From Bacteroidales bacterium (GTDB lineage: Bacteria > Bacteroidota > Bacteroidia > Bacteroidales > Paludibacteraceae), in contig CAAGHA010000023.1 in NCBI GenBank assembly GCA_900769555.1, positions 1-64,000 of the forward strand: a DNA stretch of 64,000 nucleotides, in the 5' to 3' direction. A program made the translations under genes and the position numbers. The notes beneath the pieces are model-generated. The model searched no databases. It was not told where the DNA came from and saw only the letters and a list, made by a program, of their open reading frames with translations. Every line of letters starts with the position of its first letter. The stretch's first letter is position 1. Shown here in pieces: positions 55,720-64,000 of this stretch.

Positions 55720-56661
55720 ATGTCTAAAGTAACCGTTGTAGGCGCAGGAAACGTAGGTGCAACTTGCGCAAATGTACTTGCTTTTAATGAAGTAGCAGAC
55801 GAAGTAGTAATGCTTGATATTAAAGAGGGTATCTCTGAAGGTAAAGCAATGGATATGATGCAAACAGCCCAATTGCTAGGATTTGATTCTCGCATGGTTG
55901 GTTGCACTAATGACTATGCTCAAACTGCTAACTCTGATGTTGTTGTTATCACTTCAGGTATTCCTCGTAAACCTGGTATGACTCGTGAAGAATTATTAGG
56001 TGTAAATGCCGGAATCGTTAAAGGTGTTGCAGAAAACATCTTAAAATACTCTCCTAATGCTATCTTGGTTTGTATCTCTAACCCAATGGATACAATGACT
56101 TACTTAGCACTTAAGTCTTTAGGTTTACCTAAAAACCGTGTTATTGGTATGGGTGGTGCTTTGGATAGTTCTCGTTTCAAATATTTCTTGTCTCAAGCTT
56201 TGAACTGCAATGCTAACGAAGTTGAAGGTATGGTTATCGGTGGTCATGGTGATACAACTATGATTCCGTTGGCTCGCCTAGCTACTTATAAAGGTATTCC
56301 GGTTTCTCAACTTATGAGCGAGGAAAAATTGGAAGAGGTTGTTAAATCTACAATGGTTGGTGGTGCAACTTTAACCGGTTTGTTAGGAACTTCTGCTTGG
56401 TATGCTCCAGGTGCTGCAGGTGCTTATGTTGTTGAAGCTATTATCCACGACCAAAAGAAGATGATCCCTTGTTCTGTTCTTTTGGAAGGTGAATATGGTG
56501 AAGATGATCTTTGTATCGGTGTACCTGTTATCTTAGGTAAAAATGGTATTGAGAAAGTTGTTGAGTTGGAATTGAATGCTGATGAAAAAGAAAAATTTGC
56601 TGCAAGTGCAAAATCGGTAAAAGGAAATATCGCAACTTTGAAAGAATTAAACTTAATCTAA
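55720..56661 (+). CDS. mdh: Malate dehydrogenase (NAD-dependent, LDH-like type)
   Basis: 313 residues. The Rossmann loop is GAGNVGATCANV, and the Asp after strand beta-2 (VVMLDIKEG) favours NAD over NADP. The substrate arginine loop is IPRKPGMTREELL and the catalytic His is in GGHGDTTMIPL. It interconverts malate and oxaloacetate; in Bacteroidales this serves the reductive branch to succinate. Codon use looks biased toward highly expressed choices (many GGT, GCT, CGT). Monocistronic, ending at a strong terminator. Confidence 0.96.
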   Translation: MSKVTVVGAGNVGATCANVLAFNEVADEVVMLDIKEGISEGKAMDMMQTAQLLGFDSRMVGCTNDYAQTANSDVVVITSGIPRKPGMTREELLGVNAGIVKGVAENILKYSPNAILVCISNPMDTMTYLALKSLGLPKNRVIGMGGALDSSRFKYFLSQALNCNANEVEGMVIGGHGDTTMIPLARLATYKGIPVSQLMSEEKLEEVVKSTMVGGATLTGLLGTSAWYAPGAAGAYVVEAIIHDQKKMIPCSVLLEGEYGEDDLCIGVPVILGKNGIEKVVELELNADEKEKFAASAKSVKGNIATLKELNLI

Positions 56662-56701
56662 TAAGTTTCTGCTGTTATTTAACAGTCAGTATATAAGAAA
56701 G

Positions 56702-56758
56702 AGGGACTTCATTTATGGTAATTACCTTAATAATGAAGTCCCTTCTTCTTTTTCGTTT
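56702..56758 (+). terminator. Terminator of mdh
   Basis: A perfect 12-bp stem AGGGACTTCATT/AATGAAGTCCCT (56702-56713, 56732-56743) with an inner GGTAATTACC palindrome, followed by a pyrimidine/T-rich tract. It lies 40 bases after the stop. Confidence 0.88.
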
Positions 56759-56817
56759 CCCTAAAACTTTTTAGTGTAAGGGTTGTTCTCTCTATAAACT
56801 TTTAAATAAACTTGACT

Positions 56818-57018
56818 ATGGAAAATAAAATAATCAAAGAAATTAGAATTTCAGAAGATTGTATCGCTTGTGGAAACTGCGAGAGTGTATGCCCTGAAGT
56901 ATTTAAGGTAAATGATAAATCTGAAGTGAATCAACAAGCTGATTTTGAGAAAAATTATGATGCAATTCGACAAGCTGCCAGAGAATGCCCTGTAGAGGCA
57001 ATCATTCTAAAATTGTAA
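56818..57018 (+). CDS. Small ferredoxin, single [4Fe-4S] cluster type
   Basis: 66 residues from the ATG at 56818; the TTG two codons upstream is less likely. Cluster ligands are CIACGNCESVCP (C-x2-C-x2-C-x3-CP) and a later CP in ARECPVEAI. The four-ligand pattern with a single later cysteine fits a one-cluster electron carrier of the ferredoxin 'Fer_4_15/Fd_3' kind. Its partner cannot be told from the neighbours, mdh and M4 peptidases. Confidence 0.88.
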   Translation: MENKIIKEIRISEDCIACGNCESVCPEVFKVNDKSEVNQQADFEKNYDAIRQAARECPVEAIILKL

Positions 57019-57050
57019 ATTCACATGATTTTACGAATGCTTAAAAAAAG

Positions 57051-57095
57051 TATCTCGACCTAAATTAGATAAGTTCTATAAATTAGGTCGAGATA
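57051..57095. repeat. Head-to-head left ends of the dispersed element
   Basis: TATCTCGACCTAA (57051-57063) and TTAGGTCGAGATA (57083-57095) are a perfect 13-bp inverted repeat. The right arm belongs to copy D. The left arm is a second, inverted left end. Confidence 0.7.
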
Positions 57096-57293
57096 ATTTT
57101 GAATGGTATTATGTTTAGGTAGGTTATATTTAACCAGAATCGTAATTACACGAATAGAAGAGAGATAAATAAGTTCAAAATTATCCGATTCGGATTTAGG
57201 ATTTTTAAAATTTATTTATCTTAATTTCTATAAGTTTCTTTTATAAAGATATCTAAAAAAAATCTTCTACAATTGTGTTTATAGAAGTGTTTA
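57064..57293 (+). repeat. Dispersed intergenic element, copy D (complete, diverged)
   Basis: It begins TTAGATAAGTTCTATAAATT, then GGTCGAGATAATTTTGAA, a diverged middle (ATCGTAATTACACGAATAG, GAGATAAATAAGTTCAAAAT), and ends near TGTTTATAGAAGTGTTTAAC. The hairpin core is degraded. It occupies half of the 57019-57491 spacer; the rest is AT-rich with the M4 promoter at its end. Confidence 0.6.
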
Positions 57294-57429
57294 ACTTCCT
57301 TAACAGGTTCATTAATCACCACAAACGAAAGATAACCCTATGTTAAATTATGCATTTTGTCTCTTAATATTTTTAGGCAACTTCGTTTTAAGATATATTT
57401 TTCTAAAAGATAAAAAAAGAAACAAAAAA

Positions 57430-57460
57430 GTTGTTTTTTTAAATTAATTCACTATTTTTG
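57430..57460 (+). promoter_or_regulatory. Promoter of the M4 metallopeptidase pair
   Basis: GTTG (57430-57433), 19 bases, then TATTTTTG (57453-57460): the Bacteroidetes -33/-7 pattern, 31 bases before the ATG at 57492. Confidence 0.65.
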
Positions 57461-57491
57461 GGATAATTTATCACTCTAAAACCAATGTATC

Positions 57492-59735
57492 ATGAAACAT
57501 TTCAACGCAAAATTCATCTTTGCATTGTTAGTTTTTAGTATAAATGTATCCTTACTAAATGCTCAAAGACATTTTTTTTTAAATTTGTCTAAACAATGCC
57601 TTAGTGCTGAATCGGCACTTACAAAAATTCAACAAGAGTTCGAAATTGATCCCAACAGTCATTTTAAATTAATCAATGACACAACGGACAGACTTGGTAT
57701 GCAACACTTGACCTATAAGCAGTACTTGTACGATTTTGAAATCGTGGGCTGTATGGTTCTTGTCCACCTAAAGAACGGAGTAGTTCAAAGTATTAACGGT
57801 ATGATTATGGAACAAGAATTACTTCCTTTTGAAAGGTCCTCTCAAACTAGAAGTTCCTTAGCAATAGAAGGTGAAAAAGTTTATATCCCTATAGAAACAG
57901 AGGGAAAAACAGCTATTAAACTTGCTATAAAACAATTGGATAAAAAATCACAATTGGAAATTTACTTAGACGCAAGTACAGGAGATACGCTTAGAACGAT
58001 CTCCATGCGAAATTTTCTTAATGGAAACACTAATGCAAGATTCGATTACATCAATTACTATCCTTACAAAGAGGATGAGGAAATCGAGGTATTGGAATGC
58101 AAAGTATTGAGCAATAATTTATACTCAATGCGCGACTCATTTAGAAATATTTCGTCTTTGAGTACCTCCTTGATTTATCTTTCCGACTTTGGCATTTATC
58201 CCGACATCGAACAAATTGCCATTCGTTTTCACCTTGATTCATTAGAAAAAAGCTTAAACTTTAAAGGAGACTTATGCGGAGAGTGTTCTTTAAAAATCAC
58301 ACTCTATCCCAAAACAAATCCGGACTCTATACTATATAGTAATGTGAAACAAGATGAGGAATGGAACGATTATTGGGATTCTCTTTGGAACGAAGATGGT
58401 ACTTTCGATTGGGACAAAGTTTGGGGCGTAGGTGAAGAAGTGTTTTTCAATTTCGCTCATCGACCGATAGGAATCAATGAAAATTGCATCCTAAAAGTGG
58501 AATTTGAAGGAGAAGATTTTTACACCTCAGATAAACTTGCGTTTACGGACACTTGGGAAATATCCTTTAAGGATGCAAAAAAAACAGAAGTTTACTTTCC
58601 GCAAATAATAGAAAGTCAATCTAAAAATAATTTAACACCTTACTTCTATACGAGAAATAAAAAAAGAAATCCCGAATGCGAAATTCTTTGGGGGTTACAA
58701 AAATCTTATGATTATTTCTACGAACAAATGGGAACTAAGGAATTGAACAACAAAAACTGTGCAATTAGATTCGAGTACAACGATTATAAATCTAGCACTT
58801 ATTCTGAAATATCTGAAGTTGCCGGGATACCAATTGCCTATATGTATTTTGGAGCTAAAAAAGAATTTTCCAAAGAGGCTGGAGACATAATCATCCCTCT
58901 GGTTTCTTTAGATATAGTTGCACACGAATATAGTCATTTGTTCATATCAAAAATAAGCAATGGCGGACTAAAATCATACGAAGAAACAGGTGCTCTTTGC
59001 GAGTCATTTGCGGATATCTTTGCGTCCGCTATTATGAATCGGCACAAAGGAAACGACTACATTGCAGATTACTTAATTGGAGAAGAAGTTGCCTTAAATG
59101 CAAAATGTTTACGCTCGCTTGCCGCTGATTGCAATGGAATTGATGGGACCCTGCAACCACAATGCTACCATGGTAAGAATTGGGATGCTGACAATGATTT
59201 CGGAACAAACAGCGGGGTGCAAAATAGATGGTTTTATCTGCTCTGCAACTCTGAAGGGAAAGTCTCCGGAACCAATGATTTTGGCTACGAATACGAGATT
59301 AACCCAATAACATTAAACAAAGGAGAACAAATCGTCTTCCGCAATCTCAATTTCTACCTCACGCCTTTTGCTAATTACCATGACGCTGCAATGGGATCTT
59401 TACAGGCTACGGCAGACCTCTATGGTATAAATTCTGATGAATTTAACTCTGTGTTGGAAGCTTGGTGTGCTGTGGGAATTTGCTTAGATGACAGAATTGC
59501 TGATATAGCAGATGGAATGCCTACCATCAACCCAAATTTACCATTGGTTTACGCAAAGAATGGGGAAATTTGTGTTAAAACCAATCCTAACTCAATCGTA
59601 AAAATCTTTACCCCAATTGGTATGTTGATTGAACAAAGAACCACTAAAAATGATTTGGAAACATTTACTATTCCCAATCTCAAGATAGCGATTGTAATGG
59701 TCAATAATGACTCATTTAAAATTATTATTCCTTAA
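57492..59735 (+). CDS. M4 (thermolysin-like) metallopeptidase paralogue lacking the second catalytic histidine
   Basis: 747 residues. Signal peptide (MKHFNAKFIFALLVF...LNAQ), propeptide region, then the M4 core: zinc motif HEYSH (478-482) and third ligand Glu in GALCESFADIF. In active M4 enzymes the segment GGVHxNSG carries the transition-state histidine; here it reads NDFGTNSGVQ, with Gly571 in the histidine's place. The HGVT that normally follows the zinc motif is also changed (HLFIS). A 70-residue C-terminal segment (VYAKNGEICVKTNPNSIVKI...) resembles a secretion sorting domain. Probably weakly active or inactive. It precedes an intact-looking paralogue by 19 bases. Confidence 0.85.
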   Translation: MKHFNAKFIFALLVFSINVSLLNAQRHFFLNLSKQCLSAESALTKIQQEFEIDPNSHFKLINDTTDRLGMQHLTYKQYLYDFEIVGCMVLVHLKNGVVQSINGMIMEQELLPFERSSQTRSSLAIEGEKVYIPIETEGKTAIKLAIKQLDKKSQLEIYLDASTGDTLRTISMRNFLNGNTNARFDYINYYPYKEDEEIEVLECKVLSNNLYSMRDSFRNISSLSTSLIYLSDFGIYPDIEQIAIRFHLDSLEKSLNFKGDLCGECSLKITLYPKTNPDSILYSNVKQDEEWNDYWDSLWNEDGTFDWDKVWGVGEEVFFNFAHRPIGINENCILKVEFEGEDFYTSDKLAFTDTWEISFKDAKKTEVYFPQIIESQSKNNLTPYFYTRNKKRNPECEILWGLQKSYDYFYEQMGTKELNNKNCAIRFEYNDYKSSTYSEISEVAGIPIAYMYFGAKKEFSKEAGDIIIPLVSLDIVAHEYSHLFISKISNGGLKSYEETGALCESFADIFASAIMNRHKGNDYIADYLIGEEVALNAKCLRSLAADCNGIDGTLQPQCYHGKNWDADNDFGTNSGVQNRWFYLLCNSEGKVSGTNDFGYEYEINPITLNKGEQIVFRNLNFYLTPFANYHDAAMGSLQATADLYGINSDEFNSVLEAWCAVGICLDDRIADIADGMPTINPNLPLVYAKNGEICVKTNPNSIVKIFTPIGMLIEQRTTKNDLETFTIPNLKIAIVMVNNDSFKIIIP

Positions 59736-59754
59736 CATTTTAAAATGCTTGCTT

Positions 59755-61947
59755 ATGAAACGGTTTATTTTATATATAATATCTTTATTTATGGTTGCCT
59801 CTGCAAGTTCTCAAGGTAATCTGAATAATTTCTTCATAAATGTAGAAGATAAAAATATTCGTTTAGAAAATGTGGAAAATTTTATTTTCGACCACTTTAA
59901 AATTGAAAAAGGAAATGCTTTCCACCTGAAAAAATACAATGAAAGGGTGGACCACCTCGGAATGACTCACACTACGTTTGTTACTTTATTCAATCAAGAA
60001 TACAACATCTTAGAAGAATCTATTATTGTACACTCTTATGCAGGAAAAGTCTTGTCGATAAATGGAAACCTTTCATCTTTATTTGCGAAGAGTAATAAAA
60101 ATGATTTTTATCAAGCCCAATTGTTACATTCTGACAAAAAAAGATTAGCATTGCCAATTATTAGAAACAATGAAAAAGAGCTAAGACCGGTAATTGAAAA
60201 CATCGATGCCAAAAGAGATAGAAAAATATATACCGATGCCATTACCGGTGACACTTTGAAAATCAAGAGTACTAAAATCTATAATCAAATTGGCTCTCTC
60301 CGCGATACATCTGCTTGGGTTCAGACCATGTACTATGGAGAACAATTGGTGGATTGCACCAACCAATATTTTGACGCATTAGCTCACTCCTCTCAATATT
60401 CTCTTATGGATAGAAAACGAAATATTATCTGCTATAACTATAGATTCGATATTGAAAATGAGTTAATGACATCCTATTCAAAAGTGTTTGGATTAGAACC
60501 CTATTTATATGAATTAAGAATCAATACGTTGACAGGAAGTTTTTATCAATTGGGTGACTCTACCTATTTCACCTTATCGGATCATAACAAATCCATTATA
60601 TTTAAAAGCGACACTCTGACAGGAGAAAATTTTACTTATACATTCAAAGATGATACAATTTATATTAATGAAGGACTGACTCTTACACTTTATACCCTAT
60701 TTGATATAAATGAATGGAATGATTCTACATCCTCATTTGAAAAAATTGGTGAATATTGGCATTCTGCAGAACGTTATTTACCACCATTAAAAGTTCCGGA
60801 AAATAGCAATGAGGTTGTTACAATTGAGATGGATTACAACGAATATTACAAGATAAAAACTGTTGTAAAAGAGAATCCTATATACGATATATATTGGGGT
60901 ATTCAACAAACATACGATTACTACTTCAACAGGTTTGGAAGGTATGGATTTGATAATAAAAACGGGGAGACTATCTGTCTCTATGGTGCTGATTTAACAG
61001 ACAACGCCTATTATTCTGAGGGATTCGACTCTTTCTCCTCCATAAGTTATTTCCACTTTGGGAAAGGAAGCGATGAATCAACCCCCGACTCTCTCCCCCT
61101 ATATTCTCCTTTTACAGCATTAGATGTAGTTGCTCATGAATTTACACATGGTGTCACCAGCTACAATGGAAACGGAGGTTTGGAGTATTATGGAGAATCC
61201 GGAGCTCTTAATGAATCTTTCTCTGACATTTTTGCCACAGCGGTCGAAATTTATACCGGCTACGGAAATCCTCAATTTATGGGTGATGAGATAAGTGTCA
61301 ACACTCCCTTCATGCGTAGTATGGGAATAGAAACCGATACTTTCAGCAAACAACCTAAATACTATATGGGAGAATATTGGTATAATACCCATGAATGGGA
61401 GGATAATGGCGGAGTCCATACAAATAGTGGCGTTCAAAACGCTTGGTTCTATCTCCTTTACAATGGTGGTAGCGGAGTTAATGAGGGGGGCTATCACTAC
61501 AATGTAGAAGGAATCGGCATAGAAAAAGCTGAAGAAATTGCCTACCGTAATTTAAGTTATTACATCCATTACAAATCCTGTTACAGAGATGCAGTATGGG
61601 GGTCTCTGCAGGCCGCAGCAGATCTCTACGGAAAAAATTCAAGAGAATTTAAAGCGGTTAAAGAGGCTTGGTGTGCTGTAGGGCTGTGCTTAAACGAAAT
61701 TCTTGATATAATTAACGACCCGAACTTACCCAATACAATTTCAAATCAACACTATAAGGCTTATGCTGACGCAAACAAACTATTCGTTGAATGTCAACCG
61801 GGTTGCGTGATTAATATCCATACTCCACAGGGTACAACTTTAACTACTCGTACTGCAACTTCAGAAAAAGAAGTGTTCGTAATTAATAATACTCATTTCG
61901 TTTTAGTATCTATTGATGGAGAAACTCATAAAATACTTTTAAAGTAA
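59755..61947 (+). CDS. M4 (thermolysin-like) secreted metallopeptidase
   Basis: 730 residues from the ATG at 59755, which opens a proper signal peptide (MKRFILYIISLFMVASASSQ). The upstream in-frame ATG at 59707 lies inside the previous gene and is rejected. The zinc motif is HEFTHGVT (461-468), the third ligand Glu is in GALNESFSDIF, and the catalytic His555 is in DNGGVHTNSGVQN: all M4 catalytic residues are present. A C-terminal beta segment (CVINIHTPQGTTLTTRT ... HKILLK) is shared with the upstream paralogue and looks like a type IX-like sorting domain. Expected to be an exported protease. Confidence 0.9.
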   Translation: MKRFILYIISLFMVASASSQGNLNNFFINVEDKNIRLENVENFIFDHFKIEKGNAFHLKKYNERVDHLGMTHTTFVTLFNQEYNILEESIIVHSYAGKVLSINGNLSSLFAKSNKNDFYQAQLLHSDKKRLALPIIRNNEKELRPVIENIDAKRDRKIYTDAITGDTLKIKSTKIYNQIGSLRDTSAWVQTMYYGEQLVDCTNQYFDALAHSSQYSLMDRKRNIICYNYRFDIENELMTSYSKVFGLEPYLYELRINTLTGSFYQLGDSTYFTLSDHNKSIIFKSDTLTGENFTYTFKDDTIYINEGLTLTLYTLFDINEWNDSTSSFEKIGEYWHSAERYLPPLKVPENSNEVVTIEMDYNEYYKIKTVVKENPIYDIYWGIQQTYDYYFNRFGRYGFDNKNGETICLYGADLTDNAYYSEGFDSFSSISYFHFGKGSDESTPDSLPLYSPFTALDVVAHEFTHGVTSYNGNGGLEYYGESGALNESFSDIFATAVEIYTGYGNPQFMGDEISVNTPFMRSMGIETDTFSKQPKYYMGEYWYNTHEWEDNGGVHTNSGVQNAWFYLLYNGGSGVNEGGYHYNVEGIGIEKAEEIAYRNLSYYIHYKSCYRDAVWGSLQAAADLYGKNSREFKAVKEAWCAVGLCLNEILDIINDPNLPNTISNQHYKAYADANKLFVECQPGCVINIHTPQGTTLTTRTATSEKEVFVINNTHFVLVSIDGETHKILLK

Positions 61948-61966
61948 CCTCAATACAATAAGGGAA

Positions 61967-62000
61967 GTTCTATAAATTCATTTTGCGGAATTTATAGAAC
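61967..62000 (+). terminator. Hairpin after the M4 pair, built from dispersed-element termini
   Basis: A perfect 13-bp stem GTTCTATAAATTC/GAATTTATAGAAC with an 8-base loop, 20 bases after the stop. The arms are the terminal sequence of the dispersed element, so this may be a terminus-only copy that also ends transcription. No T-run follows. Confidence 0.5.
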
Positions 62001-62047
62001 CGACCGAAATAAATTGACTAACATAGAACAGAAATAGTTGTTCTCTC

Positions 62048-62095
62048 AAAAAAATAACGGCGCACCTGACTCTGCTTCAAGTGCACCGTTATTTT
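62048..62095 (-). terminator. Terminator of the 62113 lipoprotein gene
   Basis: AAAATAACGGCGCA (62051-62064) pairs with TGCACCGTTATTTT (62082-62095), with one G-U pair in the minus-strand RNA, followed on that strand by a T-run (A-run 62048-62054). It starts 18 bases after the stop. Confidence 0.85.
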
Positions 62096-62112
62096 CTTTG
62101 TTTATACAACAA

Positions 62113-62952
62113 TCAATAATACTCGATCTCCCGTTCAACGACATACATAGGTGAATCACCCAAAAACTGAACTCTTTTTATCCAATTTCCTTTTGAATCA
62201 AATTCGTACTGATAGGTAACCGGTAAATAAAACTCTCCTGTTGTCATATCAACTGCTTCTTGTGACAATATATTTCCTGCCGGATCATACGAAAATTTAA
62301 CCTCCATTATAGGTTCTTCGTTGGAAGAAAAAACTTTAAATTGCTCTAACAAACGATTATCGCCATAACTCTCTTTACGATGATTTATCACTTCATTGGA
62401 TTCGTTAAATAATTTTGTTTCTTTGGGCAATCCTCGCCTGTCTAAATATTGAATTTTTTTACGAATCAATCGATTATCTTTGTTATAGATATGGGTTGTT
62501 TCCATCAAATTCTCATCATTATAGTCCACCTCTTCTCTACTGCCTAAATAGCCATCTCCATCTTGATGTAACGTCGATATAGGACGACCTTTATCATCAT
62601 GCTGAATCTTTGAAAGTTGAACCAATGAATCTAAATCATTATACACAGATCTCTCTATCAAAAGATCTTTCTTGTCATACTTAAATTCTGTATAATCCAA
62701 CAACTCCCCAAAAATCGTATATTGCGTGATTTTTGAATACCAACCATCTTCATTAAACTCAATCTTCTTATCAAAATCATTTTCACGATAGCCTTCACCA
62801 CTTAAGATCTTACCACCGGTTTCAAAGGCTTTATACTGTTGTTCCGTAACACTTTTTACCTTACCAAACAACCCCATCTCTTTCCAATCATTATCAACAT
62901 TGCCACAACTCATCAAGAGTAAAAACGGCAAAATAACTCCTATTTTTTTCAT
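62113..62952 (-). CDS. Lipoprotein with RHS/YD-like repeats
   Basis: 279 residues. The lipobox ends LLLMSC (Cys16). The body is a run of short repeated strands of the form 'Y-D-x-x-G/N' (EFKYDKKDLLIER, IQHDDKGRPIST, VDYNDENLMETT, FSYDPAGNILSQ, YEFDSKGNWIKR), like the YD/RHS or MORN-like repeats of Bacteroidetes surface lipoproteins. No enzyme domain is visible and its function is unknown. It lies 58 bases after rnr on the same strand, ending at a strong terminator, so it could share the rnr transcript. Confidence 0.6.
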   Translation of the reverse strand: MKKIGVILPFLLLMSCGNVDNDWKEMGLFGKVKSVTEQQYKAFETGGKILSGEGYRENDFDKKIEFNEDGWYSKITQYTIFGELLDYTEFKYDKKDLLIERSVYNDLDSLVQLSKIQHDDKGRPISTLHQDGDGYLGSREEVDYNDENLMETTHIYNKDNRLIRKKIQYLDRRGLPKETKLFNESNEVINHRKESYGDNRLLEQFKVFSSNEEPIMEVKFSYDPAGNILSQEAVDMTTGEFYLPVTYQYEFDSKGNWIKRVQFLGDSPMYVVEREIEYY

Positions 62953-63010
62953 TTTTTCTATTTTAAAAATTTTATCACTTAGAAGAACAACCTATATAAC
63001 AAAAAAGTTA

Positions 63011-64000
63011 TCACTTTTTCTCAATCAACTCAAAATCCATCTGCTTTTTCTCTAAATTGGTCTTTTTAACTCGAACCACCACTTCATCACCTAAACGATA
63101 TACATTATGAGTTCTTCGACCAACTAAGCAATAATTTTTTTCATCAAATGTGTAATAGTCGTCATCTAAATCTCTCATCGGAATCATTCCTTCACATTTA
63201 TTCTCCTCCAATTCTACATAAATCCCCCACTCTTGGATACCCGAAATAACACCATCATAAATTTGCCCGACTTTATCACTCATAAACTCCACTTGCTTAT
63301 ATTTGATTGAGGCTCTTTCTGCATTAGCTGCCAGTTGTTCTCGATCTGAACAATGCTTGCAAAGATCTTCATACGCCACAGCATCAACACTTCGTCCACC
63401 TGACGCATATTCGTCCAATAAACGATGCACCATCATATCAGGATAACGACGTATAGGAGAAGTAAAATGGGTATAAAAGTCAAATGCCAATCCGTAATGC
63501 CCCAAATTATCCGTCGAATATATCGCTTTTGACATTGAGCGAATTGCAATCGTTTCAATCAAATTTTGCTCTCTCTTTCCTTGTACCTGATCTAACAAAC
63601 GATTGATAGATGACGACACCTCCGTCTGCTTTCCATTTGTTTTTAATTTATAGCCAAATCGAGAAATGAACTGAGACAGATTAGCCAACTTTTCAGGATC
63701 TGGTAAATCATGTACACGATATACAAATGTTTTGGCTTTATCTTTCTTTAATTTAACTTTTCCCACATGCTCTGCTACCGTTCTATTTGCCAATAACATA
63801 AACTCTTCTATCAGCTTATTAGCATCCTTTGACTCTTTGAAATATACACTCAACGGCTTACCTTTTTCATCAATTTCAAAACGAACCTCAGTACGTTCAA
63901 ACGCAATAGCACCCTTTATAAACCGATTTTCACGCAACTGTTTTGCCAATCTATCTAATGCTAAAATTTCCTCTTTCATCTCCCCTTCTTCCGTCTCAAT
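63011..64000 (-). CDS. rnr: Ribonuclease R, 3' portion (runs off the right edge)
   Basis: About 330 residues are visible; the frame stays open to the window end (IETEEGEMKEEIL...), so the start and the first half, including the catalytic aspartates, lie outside. Visible are the late RNB domain (HYGLAFDFYTHFTSPIRRYPD, MMVHRLLDEY) and a C-terminal S1 RNA-binding domain (YDGVISGIQEWGIYVELEEN). RNase R is a 3'-5' exoribonuclease that degrades structured RNA. The C-terminal basic tail seen in some homologues is short here (KKQMDFELIEKK). Confidence 0.95.
   Translation of the reverse strand: METEEGEMKEEILALDRLAKQLRENRFIKGAIAFERTEVRFEIDEKGKPLSVYFKESKDANKLIEEFMLLANRTVAEHVGKVKLKKDKAKTFVYRVHDLPDPEKLANLSQFISRFGYKLKTNGKQTEVSSSINRLLDQVQGKREQNLIETIAIRSMSKAIYSTDNLGHYGLAFDFYTHFTSPIRRYPDMMVHRLLDEYASGGRSVDAVAYEDLCKHCSDREQLAANAERASIKYKQVEFMSDKVGQIYDGVISGIQEWGIYVELEENKCEGMIPMRDLDDDYYTFDEKNYCLVGRRTHNVYRLGDEVVVRVKKTNLEKKQMDFELIEKK

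Noticed and set aside
59707..59754. Earlier ATG for the second M4 peptidase
   Set aside because: It lies inside the preceding gene and precedes a second ATG that opens a proper signal peptide.

Overview
The window looks like the chromosome of a low-GC member of the Bacteroidales; I would not go below order. The evidence is a SusC/SusD pair, Bacteroidetes-type promoters (TTTG or TTG, about 19-20 bases, then TAnnTTTG) at several genes, AT-rich leaders without clear Shine-Dalgarno sequences, a DUF6057-type gene, metallopeptidases with sorting-domain-like C-termini, and the order rpsL-rpsG-fusA-S10-spc-alpha without tuf.

Region 1 (1-6095, plus strand) is the right part of a type I restriction-modification island: a broken hsdS remnant, an OLD-like ATPase with a TOPRIM-like half, hsdR, and a YgjP/DUF45-type metallopeptidase. 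The last three genes touch or overlap. hsdM is not in the window. Base composition changes abruptly inside the island, including within hsdR.

Region 2 (6162-25754, minus strand) holds a serine hydrolase gene and then the large ribosomal cluster, read leftward from rpsL (25666) to rplQ (7756). It has a recognisable promoter upstream and a terminator downstream. It includes fusA, secY, map, infA and rpoA, and two genes found by hand: rpmJ (38 aa) and rpmD (58 aa).

Region 3 (25942-39024) holds a PgpH-like HD phosphohydrolase on the plus strand. On the minus strand are a DEAD-box helicase / tyrosine phosphatase / DUF6057 / propeller-lipoprotein operon, priA with a surface lipoprotein gene, a tRNA-Leu(UAG) with its own promoter and terminator, and an AAA-ATPase-like/PD-(D/E)XK protein.

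Region 4 (39025-49679) holds a tandem 180-bp repeat block with REP-like palindromes, a SusC/SusD/small-lipoprotein operon, a CoA-transferase and an ABC-F ATPase.

Region 5 (49680-64000) holds a GT51 transglycosylase overlapping nnr, an MscS-type channel, mdh, a ferredoxin, two tandem M4 metallopeptidases, a repeat-rich lipoprotein, and the 3' part of rnr running off the right edge.

The most unexpected signal is a family of dispersed intergenic elements, about 190 bp when complete, with imperfect terminal inverted repeats and an internal hairpin. Full, half and terminus-only copies lie in many spacers between 28 and 62 kb, in both orientations, and none interrupts a gene. I cannot name the family. 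The restriction island is the other candidate for a lesser-known system.
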